Shown here piece after piece: positions 52,516 through 62,122 of a stretch of 64,000 nucleotides of DNA. Each line of letters opens with the position of its first letter. The first letter of the stretch is position 1. The position numbers and the translations under genes are program-made. The DNA lies in contig CALIHW010000103.1 in the NCBI GenBank assembly GCA_938020525.1, forward strand, positions 1 to 64,000. Reading direction: 5' to 3'. The notes below the pieces were generated by a model. It had not been told where the DNA came from and made no database searches. It saw only the letters and a program-made list of their open reading frames with translations. The stretch comes from an uncultured Granulosicoccaceae bacterium. GTDB taxonomy: Bacteria > Pseudomonadota > Gammaproteobacteria > Granulosicoccales > Granulosicoccaceae.

Positions 52516-53712
52516 TTAACCTACTGCCAATTCAGTCATTTTGTCGTGTACAAGTGAAATGGCAATCTCAGCACACCGCTTGCTCGCACCATCTTTACCA
52601 AGTTGCTTGTACACATAAGCCAGTTCGTTGATTTGAGTATTCCTTGCTTTCTCATCCGTCAGCAGCTTACCGACTTCCAGAGCCAAATTCTCTGCAGTGA
52701 CATCATCCTGCAGGAGCTCAGGCACGATTGATTTGCCTGCCATGATATTAGCCAGGCTCACATGTTCCGTGGTTAACATGCGCTTTAGTACCTGATAACT
52801 AATTGCATTGAGTTTGTAGATCACGACCATCGGAATACCGAGAATCGCAAGCTCCAGTGTGGCAGTACCGGACGCTACCAATGCAGTATCACACGATCGG
52901 ATTGCGCTGTAGTCATTCGGCTCTATCAGGGTTACATCGACATTGTGTTGTTGAACAAGTGATTCAATTTCTTCCGGTTTGATTGTATCTGCGACGGGTA
53001 GTACGAATTCGATTTTCTGGTTGATTTCAAGGCCAATTTTCTTTCTGTTATCCGGCGAGATCAACAACTCGCAGGCTTCGAGCATTGGTGGCAGCAACAT
53101 GCTGACTTCACTTTTACGACTACCCGGTAGCAGAGCGACACGCTTCGTTTCGCGTGTCTTAAGCGGGGGCTTGTCCGCTGCTGTGAGAAGTTGTTTGTTA
53201 TCCAGCAGAGGGTTGCCAACGTATGTGCAAGGGATTTCGGCATCGTCAAACAGCTTTTTCTCAAATGGCAGAATGAGCGCCATATGATCAACAATTTTTT
53301 TAAGCTCGGTAACGCGTCCGGGTCGGGAAGCCCAAACTTTTGGTGCAATAAAAAAGAGTACCGGAATACCTGCCTCACGTGCGGCTGTCGCGAGCTTCAT
53401 ATTGAAGTGAGGATAATCGACCAGTATCAGGATGTCCGGGTCGCGCTCAGACAGGGCTTTGCGGAGAGTCGTAAGACCTGCGCGCAGTGACGGGTACTTG
53501 TGCAGTACTTCCAACAGACCCATCACGGCGTTGTTTTCGACGTCGACCAAGAGGTCGACGCCCTGTTCTGCCAAATGGGTACCACCCATGCCGAAGCATT
53601 CGAATGTCGAATCGTCGGGGAGCGACTTCCGTGAGCATTTTTTCAGTGCTTGAACGAGTTTGGCAGCGTGAATATCACCGGACGCCTCGCCAGCACTTAT
53701 CATTACTTTCAT
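52516..53712 (-). CDS. lpxB: Lipid-A-disaccharide synthase
   Basis: MISAGEASGDIHAAKLVQALK, FECFGMGGTHLAEQGVDLLVD, PHFNMKLA. Confidence 0.97.
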   Translation of the reverse strand: MKVMISAGEASGDIHAAKLVQALKKCSRKSLPDDSTFECFGMGGTHLAEQGVDLLVDVENNAVMGLLEVLHKYPSLRAGLTTLRKALSERDPDILILVDYPHFNMKLATAAREAGIPVLFFIAPKVWASRPGRVTELKKIVDHMALILPFEKKLFDDAEIPCTYVGNPLLDNKQLLTAADKPPLKTRETKRVALLPGSRKSEVSMLLPPMLEACELLISPDNRKKIGLEINQKIEFVLPVADTIKPEEIESLVQQHNVDVTLIEPNDYSAIRSCDTALVASGTATLELAILGIPMVVIYKLNAISYQVLKRMLTTEHVSLANIMAGKSIVPELLQDDVTAENLALEVGKLLTDEKARNTQINELAYVYKQLGKDGASKRCAEIAISLVHDKMTELAVG

Positions 53713-53853
53713 TCAATAGCTTGTTAGAAAATTCAGTGCCGTGAGATTATCACAGCAACTGTCTAAATTCGGTGCAAGTTTCGCTAATCGGGAATCCACG
53801 CATAGACCTTTTCTAAGAATCGAGGTGCACGCCGTAGGTTCCCGGGAATTTAG

Positions 53854-55275
53854 CTAGCGGAGTCTTCTGCGCGCCAGCAGAAGTAAAAACCCCAGTGCGG
53901 CGAACGACCCACCACCTGAACTGACGCCCGCTTCAGCTGCTGCAGGGGTGGCTGCGGCAAAGAGTGGTGCTGGCTCAGACGCGGCTTTTTCTTGCTCCAC
54001 CAGGTCATCGGCAGTCATGACTACCAGCGTTTTGGTGCTGTCCTGATTATTCGATTGATCCGTATCGAAAGTGTTAGCGGTAAGGGTGGTATCAAAGCTG
54101 ACTTCGCCCTGAACTGTAGGTGCAGACAAACTCACAGATACATTGGAGCTGCTGCTCTCGGAAAGCGCCGGTGACAGGCAAATCACGTTTGCACCTGCTC
54201 CACTTTGCTGACACATCCACGAGGGTGATGAAAAAGATACCAGTGAAGTACCTTCCGGTACGTCGGTTTCAAGTCGCACGGTATTCGCACCCATGCTGCT
54301 GTTGTTAGTAACAAACATATCAAGCTGTATTGTGCTGCCAACCAGCGCGGAGGTGGATGATGAGCTAACCAACGAGTATTCACTTTGATAAAGCTCTATC
54401 ATCGAATTTCTGTCACCGTCACTGATGTATTCACGTTGACCGATCTTTGTCACGCCGCCTTGTAGCGGGGTGATCGTGGCTGTGCCATTGCTTGAAAAGA
54501 AATGCGATCCATAGTGCATGATTGAATCGTAGTCGTATTCTCCCAATACGATGGCATCTTCGAGAATATCAAAGTTGTGCGTCTTTTCAGGTGTAATGTT
54601 ATTCCAGTTAATCTGAACAAAACTGTCTCTGTCTGGTCTGGTGTGTTCGTGCAATAGACCGAGTGCATGCCCGATTTCATGAATCATGCTGCCTTCGCTG
54701 CACTTGTCACCGGTATAGATGCTCTGAGCACCGTTGTTCTGAAATCCTACCCATGACGCACACTGACCTGCTTCGACAAAATCTACGTAGTGAGGGTAGG
54801 CGCTCTCGGTGTCAGGAGTCCGCTCAACAAGATTTATTGCACCTGTGTCGTTCCAGCGTGCTATGGCAAAGCGTACTTTCTCTTCGGCAGCGTCAGACAA
54901 GCTACCGCTTATACGATAAGGGACGATACCATTGGGCCAAACTGCACCGTAGACATAGTTACTCAAGCCACGGACTGTGCGTTTATTAGAATCTTGATTA
55001 AAGTAGTTACTGGCATTACCAAAAATGATATCGCCTTCTGCGATAGCAACGCCGTCTATGCTGTCGAGTACCCTCATGTGGGTGGTACCGTCGCGGAAAA
55101 CTATCGGAACGATAGCGTGCTTATCACTGCCAATATGTGTTTCGCTTTTGTTGGCGTAACCACTGTCTAATGACTCTGCGTATGATGGTGCAATTGAAGC
55201 ACCAGATACTATCAGCGCGATAACTGATAAAGTTTGCGACACGCGCATAGATACTTGTGATTTAGAAAATTTCAA
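53854..55275 (-). CDS. Secreted astacin-family (M12A) zinc metalloprotease with DUF11/CARDB-like domain and GlyGly-CTERM-like tail
   Basis: HEIGHALGLLHEHTRPDRD zinc motif, SIMHYG Met-turn, signal peptide, C-terminal SSGGGSFAALGFLLLLARRRLR. Confidence 0.9.
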   Translation of the reverse strand: MKFSKSQVSMRVSQTLSVIALIVSGASIAPSYAESLDSGYANKSETHIGSDKHAIVPIVFRDGTTHMRVLDSIDGVAIAEGDIIFGNASNYFNQDSNKRTVRGLSNYVYGAVWPNGIVPYRISGSLSDAAEEKVRFAIARWNDTGAINLVERTPDTESAYPHYVDFVEAGQCASWVGFQNNGAQSIYTGDKCSEGSMIHEIGHALGLLHEHTRPDRDSFVQINWNNITPEKTHNFDILEDAIVLGEYDYDSIMHYGSHFFSSNGTATITPLQGGVTKIGQREYISDGDRNSMIELYQSEYSLVSSSSTSALVGSTIQLDMFVTNNSSMGANTVRLETDVPEGTSLVSFSSPSWMCQQSGAGANVICLSPALSESSSSNVSVSLSAPTVQGEVSFDTTLTANTFDTDQSNNQDSTKTLVVMTADDLVEQEKAASEPAPLFAAATPAAAEAGVSSGGGSFAALGFLLLLARRRLR

Positions 55276-55594
55276 AACTCAACCCCTGGCCTTTGTTGGG
55301 CTTTTATTTATGCCGGGTCTTGTTGTTTTTTTAGTCGCCCGGCACACAGCAGTCACGGAGGTGGCTGCAAGCACTGGCACAAGGTAACGACACGGCTGGC
55401 GGGTTCTTGAGTTAGATTGTTACTTGATGTTACACGTGCTGCCTTTTGTTGTGGCTAAGTTACTGATTTTTTGAGGTATGCAGGCATTGTTGAAGCCGAT
55501 CACAAAGACTGTTTTGCGACAAAATATGCCAACAGCTCTACATTTCTATTTCCATGGGTTTGCATCACCCCACGTGTGATTCATTTTCTTCGCG

Positions 55595-56434
55595 TTATTC
55601 AGAATCAGTCAGGAAAAGCTCCGGGTCAACCCACGTGCGATTTAATCCCACTGACCAGTGCAGGTGCGCACCGGTAACGCGACCGGTAGCGCCAACCTCA
55701 CCGATCTTCTGTCCGCGTGTCACTCTATCCCCGGGGCTGACGTCTATGCTGCTCAGATGAGCATAGAAGGTCTGCAGTCCCTCTCCGTGACCAAGAAAAA
55801 TGCACTTGCCACTAAAAAAATAGTTACCGGTTTCTATAACATAGGCATCGGCTGGTGCAAGTATATCCGTGCCTTCCGCTGCTGCGATATCCATACCGCC
55901 GTGTGGGCGACGCGGTTGTTTGTTAAAGAATCGTCTGGAGCCGAATGAGCTGCTGCGTACTCCTTTGACTGGTATATCAAAGCTTATACCGAGTACCTCA
56001 TCGTGTCGGTATCTTTTCGCATTCGCGATCGAAGTCCGATCCTTTTTGATGCGAGCCATATCGGTTTCATTTGGGTTTACCTGGCGTTTGTTTGTAATGG
56101 TGATGTGTTGCTCCGGATAGGCCTTGCCGACCACTTCAAACTCATAAGATGGGATAGGACCGCTGGCGGAAGTAACTTCCAGTGAATGCCAGCCAGGCTC
56201 GGTGCTTAATGGGATCCCTACCAGGGCGTGATAGTTGTCTGCAACTTTTACCACCGCGACCGGCAAGTCGTTGAACAGCGCTGAGGGTTTTTCATCCAGC
56301 TTGCCAAGGTTGATGCTTGCGACGCCACCCGGTGTCTGCTGGGATCTCGGCAAACGAAAGTCATCGGCCAGGGCAATCCCTGAAAGACCAAAAGTCAGAA
56401 TTGCGCCAGAGATAATAAGTAGAAAGCGATTCAC
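55595..56434 (-). CDS. M23 family metallopeptidase (LytM domain)
   Basis: SFGSRRFFNKQPRRPHGGMDIAAAEGTDILAPADA...GATGRVTGAHLHWSVGLN; signal peptide. Confidence 0.94.
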   Translation of the reverse strand: MNRFLLIISGAILTFGLSGIALADDFRLPRSQQTPGGVASINLGKLDEKPSALFNDLPVAVVKVADNYHALVGIPLSTEPGWHSLEVTSASGPIPSYEFEVVGKAYPEQHITITNKRQVNPNETDMARIKKDRTSIANAKRYRHDEVLGISFDIPVKGVRSSSFGSRRFFNKQPRRPHGGMDIAAAEGTDILAPADAYVIETGNYFFSGKCIFLGHGEGLQTFYAHLSSIDVSPGDRVTRGQKIGEVGATGRVTGAHLHWSVGLNRTWVDPELFLTDSE

Positions 56435-56614
56435 GAGTTATACATCCATTATTGTTTCAAAAATGATACAAATGCACCATAAAAGCTACAAGTCTTTTTT
56501 AAGACTTATTCGTCGGGTAGCAATTGATAGAAAACGGCTAAAAGTAAGGGAATAATTTTTTCCTGCACGTTATCATCCTCGTTTACGAAAGCGCTATAGA
56601 TATCCGGCCCCTAC

Positions 56615-59600
56615 ATGCGATTGAGCAAAATCAAGCTTGCAGGCTTTAAGTCTTTTGTCGATCCAACGACTGTACAGCTTTCAACTAATCTTACAGGTAT
56701 TGTCGGCCCCAACGGCTGTGGTAAGTCAAACACTATTGACGCCGTTCGTTGGGTCATGGGTGAGTCTTCCGCTAAGCACTTACGTGGCGCGTCGATGTCG
56801 GATGTTATCTTTTCAGGTTCTTCTTCCCGTAAGCCGGTAGGGCAGGCTTCAGTTGAACTGGTTTTCGATAATAGTGAAGGCAAGCTTGAAGGTCAGTATT
56901 CAGCCTACGCAGAGATAGCACTCAAGCGTCAGGTAACTCGAGACGGGCAATCACAGTATTTCCTTAATGGCACCAAGTGCCGCCGCCGCGACATTACCGA
57001 TATATTTCTTGGCACGGGACTCGGTCCACGTAGCTATGCGATCATCGAACAAGGCATGATCTCGCGATTGATCGATGCCAAGCCTGAAGAGATGCGGGTT
57101 TATCTCGAAGAGGCGGCTGGAATCTCCAAATATAAGGAACGTCGGCGCGAGACAGAAAACCGAATTCGTCATACAAGAGATAATCTTGATCGATTAAACG
57201 ATCTGCGTGAAGAGGTAGAAAAACAGCTCGAGAAATTGCAGCGTCAGTCACGCACGGCAGAGAAATACAAAACTCTCAAGATAGATGAAAAAAAGTACCG
57301 GTCTGAATTGCTCGGCTTGCGTTGGCGTGAGTACCACGATGCACTAAACTCGTTCGATGAACGGCTTGAAGAACGAACAAACAACGTAGCCTCTGCAGAT
57401 GAGGCGCGTGCCGAGGCGGAAGAGAATATCGCCACAATGCGTGAGAAACGCAAAGAGGTTGAAGGTGAACTTAACGAGGTACAAGCTAAATTTTACGCAG
57501 TAGGTGCAGACATCACGCGTGCTGAACAGTCTATTCAACATGCACGTGAAGAGCGCGAAAAACGCAGCCGAGAACTGCAACGCATCGAAGAAGAATCTGC
57601 GGAAATAAAAACCAACATTGAAAACGATGAAGAGCGCATTAAAGAAGTGGAAGTAGCTCTTGCTGATGCAGGGCCTACGATTGAGCGCGTACAACGTGAG
57701 CAGGAAGAAGCGACGGAAAGTTACGAGCAGGCTGAGAGTGATTTTCAAGATGCACTTGCAACCTGGGAAGAGTTGAGTGCGGATCACTCGGAACAGGAAA
57801 CCATCTCTCAGGTAGAGCAAGCGCGACTGGAAGAACTTAAAAAGAAAGTCGCCGATCTAAAGCTGCGCGATGAGCGATTGCAGCGTGAGAAGGGTGAGCT
57901 TTCAGAACGTGGCAGCGACAGTGCACTGAATACCCTGATCTCGGAGCAGCAAGCAAAGAATACAGAAGAACTCGCACTGCGAACGCAGCTTGATAATGCA
58001 GGTAAGTCATTAGCGCAAGTACGTGAGAAAGTTATTCAGGCAGCACAGAGCCTCGACGTCAAACGCACCAAGCTGCAAAGTAGCAGCGGACGTCTTTCTT
58101 CTTTGCAGGCTTTACAGCAAGCAGCCACTGGTGGCAGTGAGAAGAAAAAAATTGAATGGCTTGAGAAAAACGGTCTTGCCGATGCACCACCTTTGTTAAA
58201 GCTACTCGATATAGACAAGGGTTGGGAAAAAGCCATAGAAGCAGTGCTGGGTGATTTTCTTGATGCAGTCTGCGTAGATGACTACGACGCTCTCAGTAAG
58301 AAACTCGGTAATCTGCCGCAATCCGGAATCAATGTTGTTAAAGATGGTGTAAGAGGTGATTCGCCAGAAGGGCAACCGGATGGGCAGCCAAAAGACCAGC
58401 CAAAAGACCAAGCAGAAGAAAGATGGCTTGCCACCATGGTCAGCAGTCGTGCCGGTATTGCTGAGTTGATGCATGGTGTGACGATCTGTGAAACCACCGA
58501 AGAAGCATTCGAAGCGCGTGACTCTCTTAGTGCCGGTGAATCTGTCGTGACAAAAGATGGTCTATGGATGGGGCGGCACTGGTTATGTGTACGCTCTGAT
58601 GATGGCAGCGGTAGCGTGCTTGAAAGACAGGAAGAACTGGATACACTTGTTGAGCAGATCCGGTTATTAAAAGATGATATATCTTCTCTTGAAGCGGAGC
58701 ATGAGCAATACAAGCAGCAGGTGGTAGAAAGAGAAAATAATCGCGATAAACTCCAGACACTGATCAACACCAGGCATCGTGAGATCAGCACAATTGCCGG
58801 AAAGATCGAATCTGCCAGAGCACAAATTGATCAGGCGGGAGAGCGGGCGACAAAAGTAGACGCCGAGCTTGAAGAAATTGAGGCAGTCACTGCACGCTCT
58901 GATCGGGAACATCAGGAAGCTTCGCGTCGATCAGAAGAGGCAGAAAAGCGTCTGCATCAATTGCAGCAGCAACTGGCGGAAATGGATGAGCGCCGTCTGC
59001 AGGGGCGAACGCTACGCGATGATGCGAGACAAAAGCTCGATCACGTTAGACAGTCTGGTCAGGCTACTATTGTAAAGCTCGAGTCCATGAAGTCAGGTCG
59101 TGAATCAATAGAACAAAACCGTGAGCGTATGCAGCGGCAATTGACGCAGCTTGAAGTCAGACGTAGCGAGCTCGATCAGCAGCAACAACCCGATAACAAC
59201 GAGATAGAGCAGCTGAAAACCGAGCACCTGGCTCTTCTGCGCAGTCGCAGCGAGGTAGAGTCTTTGTTGCAGGCAGCACGCAAGCAGCTTGAAGAACATG
59301 ACATCCAGCAGCGTACTCAGGAACAGAATCGTCACCGGCTTGAGCAACAGGCGCAGCAAGCGCGTGAGTTATTGCAGCAAGTGAATATGGAATCTCAGGA
59401 GTCGCGAGTCAGGCTTAAAACCATAGACGAGCAACTCACAGAGGCAGGTGTTGATCGTGAAGAGTTAATGCCCACCATTCCAGAAGAAGCCACCGTAAAA
59501 GAATGGGCCGAGCATCTTGCTGAAGTAGAGCGAAAAATACAGCGCCTTGGCCCAATTAATCTGGCTGCAATTGAAGAGTACCAGGAGCAACAGCAGCGCA

Positions 59601-60160
59601 AGGAGTACCTCGATGAGCAGTATAAAGATATAACCGAAGCACTCGAGACTCTGGAAGATGCAATAGGCAAGATTGATCGTGAAACCAAAGCCATGTTCCG
59701 TGAAACCTTTGACGCTGTAAATGGCAAGCTGCAGGAACTCTTTCCGCGTCTATTTGGTGGTGGTCAGGCCAAGCTTGAACTCACCAGTGAAGACTTACTG
59801 GAAGCAGGTGTTGCAGTGATGGCGCGTCCACCTGGCAAACGGGTAAGCAGCATTCAGTTGCTCTCTGGTGGTGAGAAAGCACTGACGGCAGTGGCGCTAG
59901 TTTTTGCATTCTTTCATCTGCGGCCGTCACCCTTTTGTATGCTCGATGAGGTCGATGCGCCACTGGATGATGCCAATGTCGCGCGCTTTGCGAAAATGGT
60001 TGAAGAAATGTCCAGTCAGGTGCAGTTTATCTTCATCACGCACAACAAAGTCACCATGGAGCTTAGCAACCAGCTCATGGGTGTCACCATGCAAGAGCCA
60101 GGTGTTTCGAGGCTTGTTTCTGTGGATGTCGATGAGGCCGTGGAGCTGGCGGTAGCGTAA
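56615..60160 (+). CDS. smc: Chromosome segregation protein SMC
   Basis: GIVGPNGCGKSNTIDAVRWVMGE Walker A, coiled coils, LLSGGEKALTAVALVFAFF signature. Confidence 0.97.
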   Translation: MRLSKIKLAGFKSFVDPTTVQLSTNLTGIVGPNGCGKSNTIDAVRWVMGESSAKHLRGASMSDVIFSGSSSRKPVGQASVELVFDNSEGKLEGQYSAYAEIALKRQVTRDGQSQYFLNGTKCRRRDITDIFLGTGLGPRSYAIIEQGMISRLIDAKPEEMRVYLEEAAGISKYKERRRETENRIRHTRDNLDRLNDLREEVEKQLEKLQRQSRTAEKYKTLKIDEKKYRSELLGLRWREYHDALNSFDERLEERTNNVASADEARAEAEENIATMREKRKEVEGELNEVQAKFYAVGADITRAEQSIQHAREEREKRSRELQRIEEESAEIKTNIENDEERIKEVEVALADAGPTIERVQREQEEATESYEQAESDFQDALATWEELSADHSEQETISQVEQARLEELKKKVADLKLRDERLQREKGELSERGSDSALNTLISEQQAKNTEELALRTQLDNAGKSLAQVREKVIQAAQSLDVKRTKLQSSSGRLSSLQALQQAATGGSEKKKIEWLEKNGLADAPPLLKLLDIDKGWEKAIEAVLGDFLDAVCVDDYDALSKKLGNLPQSGINVVKDGVRGDSPEGQPDGQPKDQPKDQAEERWLATMVSSRAGIAELMHGVTICETTEEAFEARDSLSAGESVVTKDGLWMGRHWLCVRSDDGSGSVLERQEELDTLVEQIRLLKDDISSLEAEHEQYKQQVVERENNRDKLQTLINTRHREISTIAGKIESARAQIDQAGERATKVDAELEEIEAVTARSDREHQEASRRSEEAEKRLHQLQQQLAEMDERRLQGRTLRDDARQKLDHVRQSGQATIVKLESMKSGRESIEQNRERMQRQLTQLEVRRSELDQQQQPDNNEIEQLKTEHLALLRSRSEVESLLQAARKQLEEHDIQQRTQEQNRHRLEQQAQQARELLQQVNMESQESRVRLKTIDEQLTEAGVDREELMPTIPEEATVKEWAEHLAEVERKIQRLGPINLAAIEEYQEQQQRKEYLDEQYKDITEALETLEDAIGKIDRETKAMFRETFDAVNGKLQELFPRLFGGGQAKLELTSEDLLEAGVAVMARPPGKRVSSIQLLSGGEKALTAVALVFAFFHLRPSPFCMLDEVDAPLDDANVARFAKMVEEMSSQVQFIFITHNKVTMELSNQLMGVTMQEPGVSRLVSVDVDEAVELAVA

Positions 60161-60320
60161 AGCTATGGAACGTGCCAAAAATTGGTATATCAGTGGGGAA
60201 TAGGATTTAGTGGGGTGTTGTTTCTACTAGCCCATTTGTAACCTTAAATGCAGTTACTGTGATCGACGCGCAAAAGTTAGTTTTGTAAACTAACCGTTAC
60301 CTCTACCTAATCAAGAAAGG

Positions 60321-61385
60321 ATGGTGCGCATGGAATTCTTCCGCTGGATTCTGATTGCTGCCGGGATAGTTTTGCTGGCTGTTGCATTCCTGATGAACCG
60401 CAGCAAGACGCCAAGTTCATTTCGCCGTACGAATATCGCCAAACCGGTTGTCAAAGACACAAGCGTTGGCGATATGCCTGAGCCCGCTTACGACCCATTG
60501 CGAAATGATTTTAGTGTGGACTCTTCAACTGTAGATCAGTACGAATCATCTGATGACATGAAGGGATATTCGGATGAGCAAATTTTTAATGAGCTAGGGG
60601 TCGATGAGCTAGTGGTTAGTGAGCTAGGAGTTAACGATCATCCAGATTCGCAAGCAAATTACGAATCCGAATCGTTCTCACCCACGTCAGCTGCAAGCGA
60701 TGACTTCGAAGAAATTGATATCGCCCTTGATAGTGAGTCTTCTGGTAGCCGATCAAGAGATGAAAGTCCGGCCAGAGAAACGGCCAGAGAAACGGCCAGT
60801 GAATCAGCCAGAGAGACGGCCAAAGTAACGAGTTTCGCAAGTGCTGTACAGGCTGCCAATGCTCAGGATGAACTTGTGGCCGCAGACATTGATGATCTCG
60901 ATAATAATTTTTACGAAGAATTCGAGGCTTATGCCGGGCCGGTGCAGTTGGAAGAGTTCGAAGAAAAACTCGTGTCGATTCATGTGGTCGCGCTGAGTGG
61001 TCGCAGGTTTTATGGCAACGATCTCAAATCGCTTTTTGATAAGCATGGGTACAAGTTTGGTCGAATGTCGCTTTACCATTGTACGCTTGAAGGAGAAAAA
61101 GTTTTCTCAGTAGCCAATATGGTTAAGCCAGGTACATTTAACGAAGACCAAATGCGCATCTTCGAAACTCCCGGCATCACGCTCTTTATGCGCTTGCCTA
61201 TAGAACTGGATTCTGGTGTTGCTTTTGACTTTCTGCTTCAGGAAGCCAAAGAGCTTGCAGCAGAGCTTGATGGTCAGCTACGCGATGGCAATCGGAATCC
61301 CCTCAGCGAGCAGACGATTCAACACATGCGGGAGGACATACAGCAATATGTATTTCGTACCAAGCGGTTATTGCAGCCAGTCTAG
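60321..61385 (+). CDS. zipA: Cell division protein ZipA
   Basis: N-terminal TM segment, acidic linker, ZipA_C-like domain (VSIHVVALSGRRFYGNDLKSLFDKHGYKFG...); downstream of smc. Confidence 0.88.
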   Translation: MVRMEFFRWILIAAGIVLLAVAFLMNRSKTPSSFRRTNIAKPVVKDTSVGDMPEPAYDPLRNDFSVDSSTVDQYESSDDMKGYSDEQIFNELGVDELVVSELGVNDHPDSQANYESESFSPTSAASDDFEEIDIALDSESSGSRSRDESPARETARETASESARETAKVTSFASAVQAANAQDELVAADIDDLDNNFYEEFEAYAGPVQLEEFEEKLVSIHVVALSGRRFYGNDLKSLFDKHGYKFGRMSLYHCTLEGEKVFSVANMVKPGTFNEDQMRIFETPGITLFMRLPIELDSGVAFDFLLQEAKELAAELDGQLRDGNRNPLSEQTIQHMREDIQQYVFRTKRLLQPV

Positions 61386-61712
61386 CCCGGTTTATTCATG
61401 AGGATTGGCGTCCAGGCTAGATTGGTGGTGTGCGGGTATCAAAATTAAGGCTGGTAGCTTTTTATTTCCTCATGCCTTTTATAGCGAATTTGATATCAGC
61501 TCATATGGGTCTTTCTGCCGTCGGAGATTACTAGCCCGGTTTGTTCGTGAAATGGCGAGCATAGCGCGCAGAGCATTGGTTTCACAGGGTATTTTCTTCT
61601 CGCGTTCCATGTTTTCATTTACTTGGCTTACTGATTTTTGCAAGAGAAAAAATTCGCTGTGGAATCTAGGATGAAGCGGAATGCCGTCATTTTCATGAAT
61701 AAACCGGGTTAG
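61382..61712. mobile_element. MITE-like inverted-repeat element downstream of zipA, related ends to the secD/secF element
   Basis: CTAGCCCGGTTTATTCATGA (61382-61401) vs TCATGAATAAACCGGGTTAG (61693-61712): 19/20 inverted match; internal CTAGCCCGGTTTGTTCGTGA at 61531-61550. Confidence 0.7.
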
Positions 61713-61750
61713 GTGCCTATCACATGACCTTAACCAGTGCCGCTTTTGTC

Positions 61751-62073
61751 ATTCTCCCCGGGGAGAATCCGGCATGTAGTTTGCGCCGGACGAGGGGTGT
61801 GTCTGGTTAGATTTTCAATAAGACTTCGAGCTTAAATTTTGAATTCATTGCCAGAACTATCCCTATCCCAATGCAAACTACGCATTGGACTCTCCCGCAG
61901 GGAGAGTGACTTTAAATCGCACCTACGCTCTTCAATTTTTAAATCGGAAAACCTGTAAAGGCTATTACGACACCCTCCCGAGAGGGAGAATGGCTATTTT
62001 GGGGCGTCGTTTAAGCCCAGTTGTTTGCCACTCGACACCCTCCCGCTTGCGGGAGGGTCAGCGTCTAACGCTG
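61751..62073. repeat. Cluster of CTCCC/GGGAG intergenic hairpins
   Basis: ATTCTCCCCGGGGAGAAT (61751-61768), ACTCTCCC-gca-GGGAGAGT (61889-61907), CCTCCC-gaga-GGGAG (about 61973-61990), ACCCTCCCGC-tt-GCGGGAGGGT (62037-62058), CAGCGT-cta-ACGCTG (62059-62073). Confidence 0.85.
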
Positions 62074-62122
62074 AGGAGGGGCGCTGGGGAAGGTTATGAC
62101 CGCTCAGAATACTCAAACCAGA

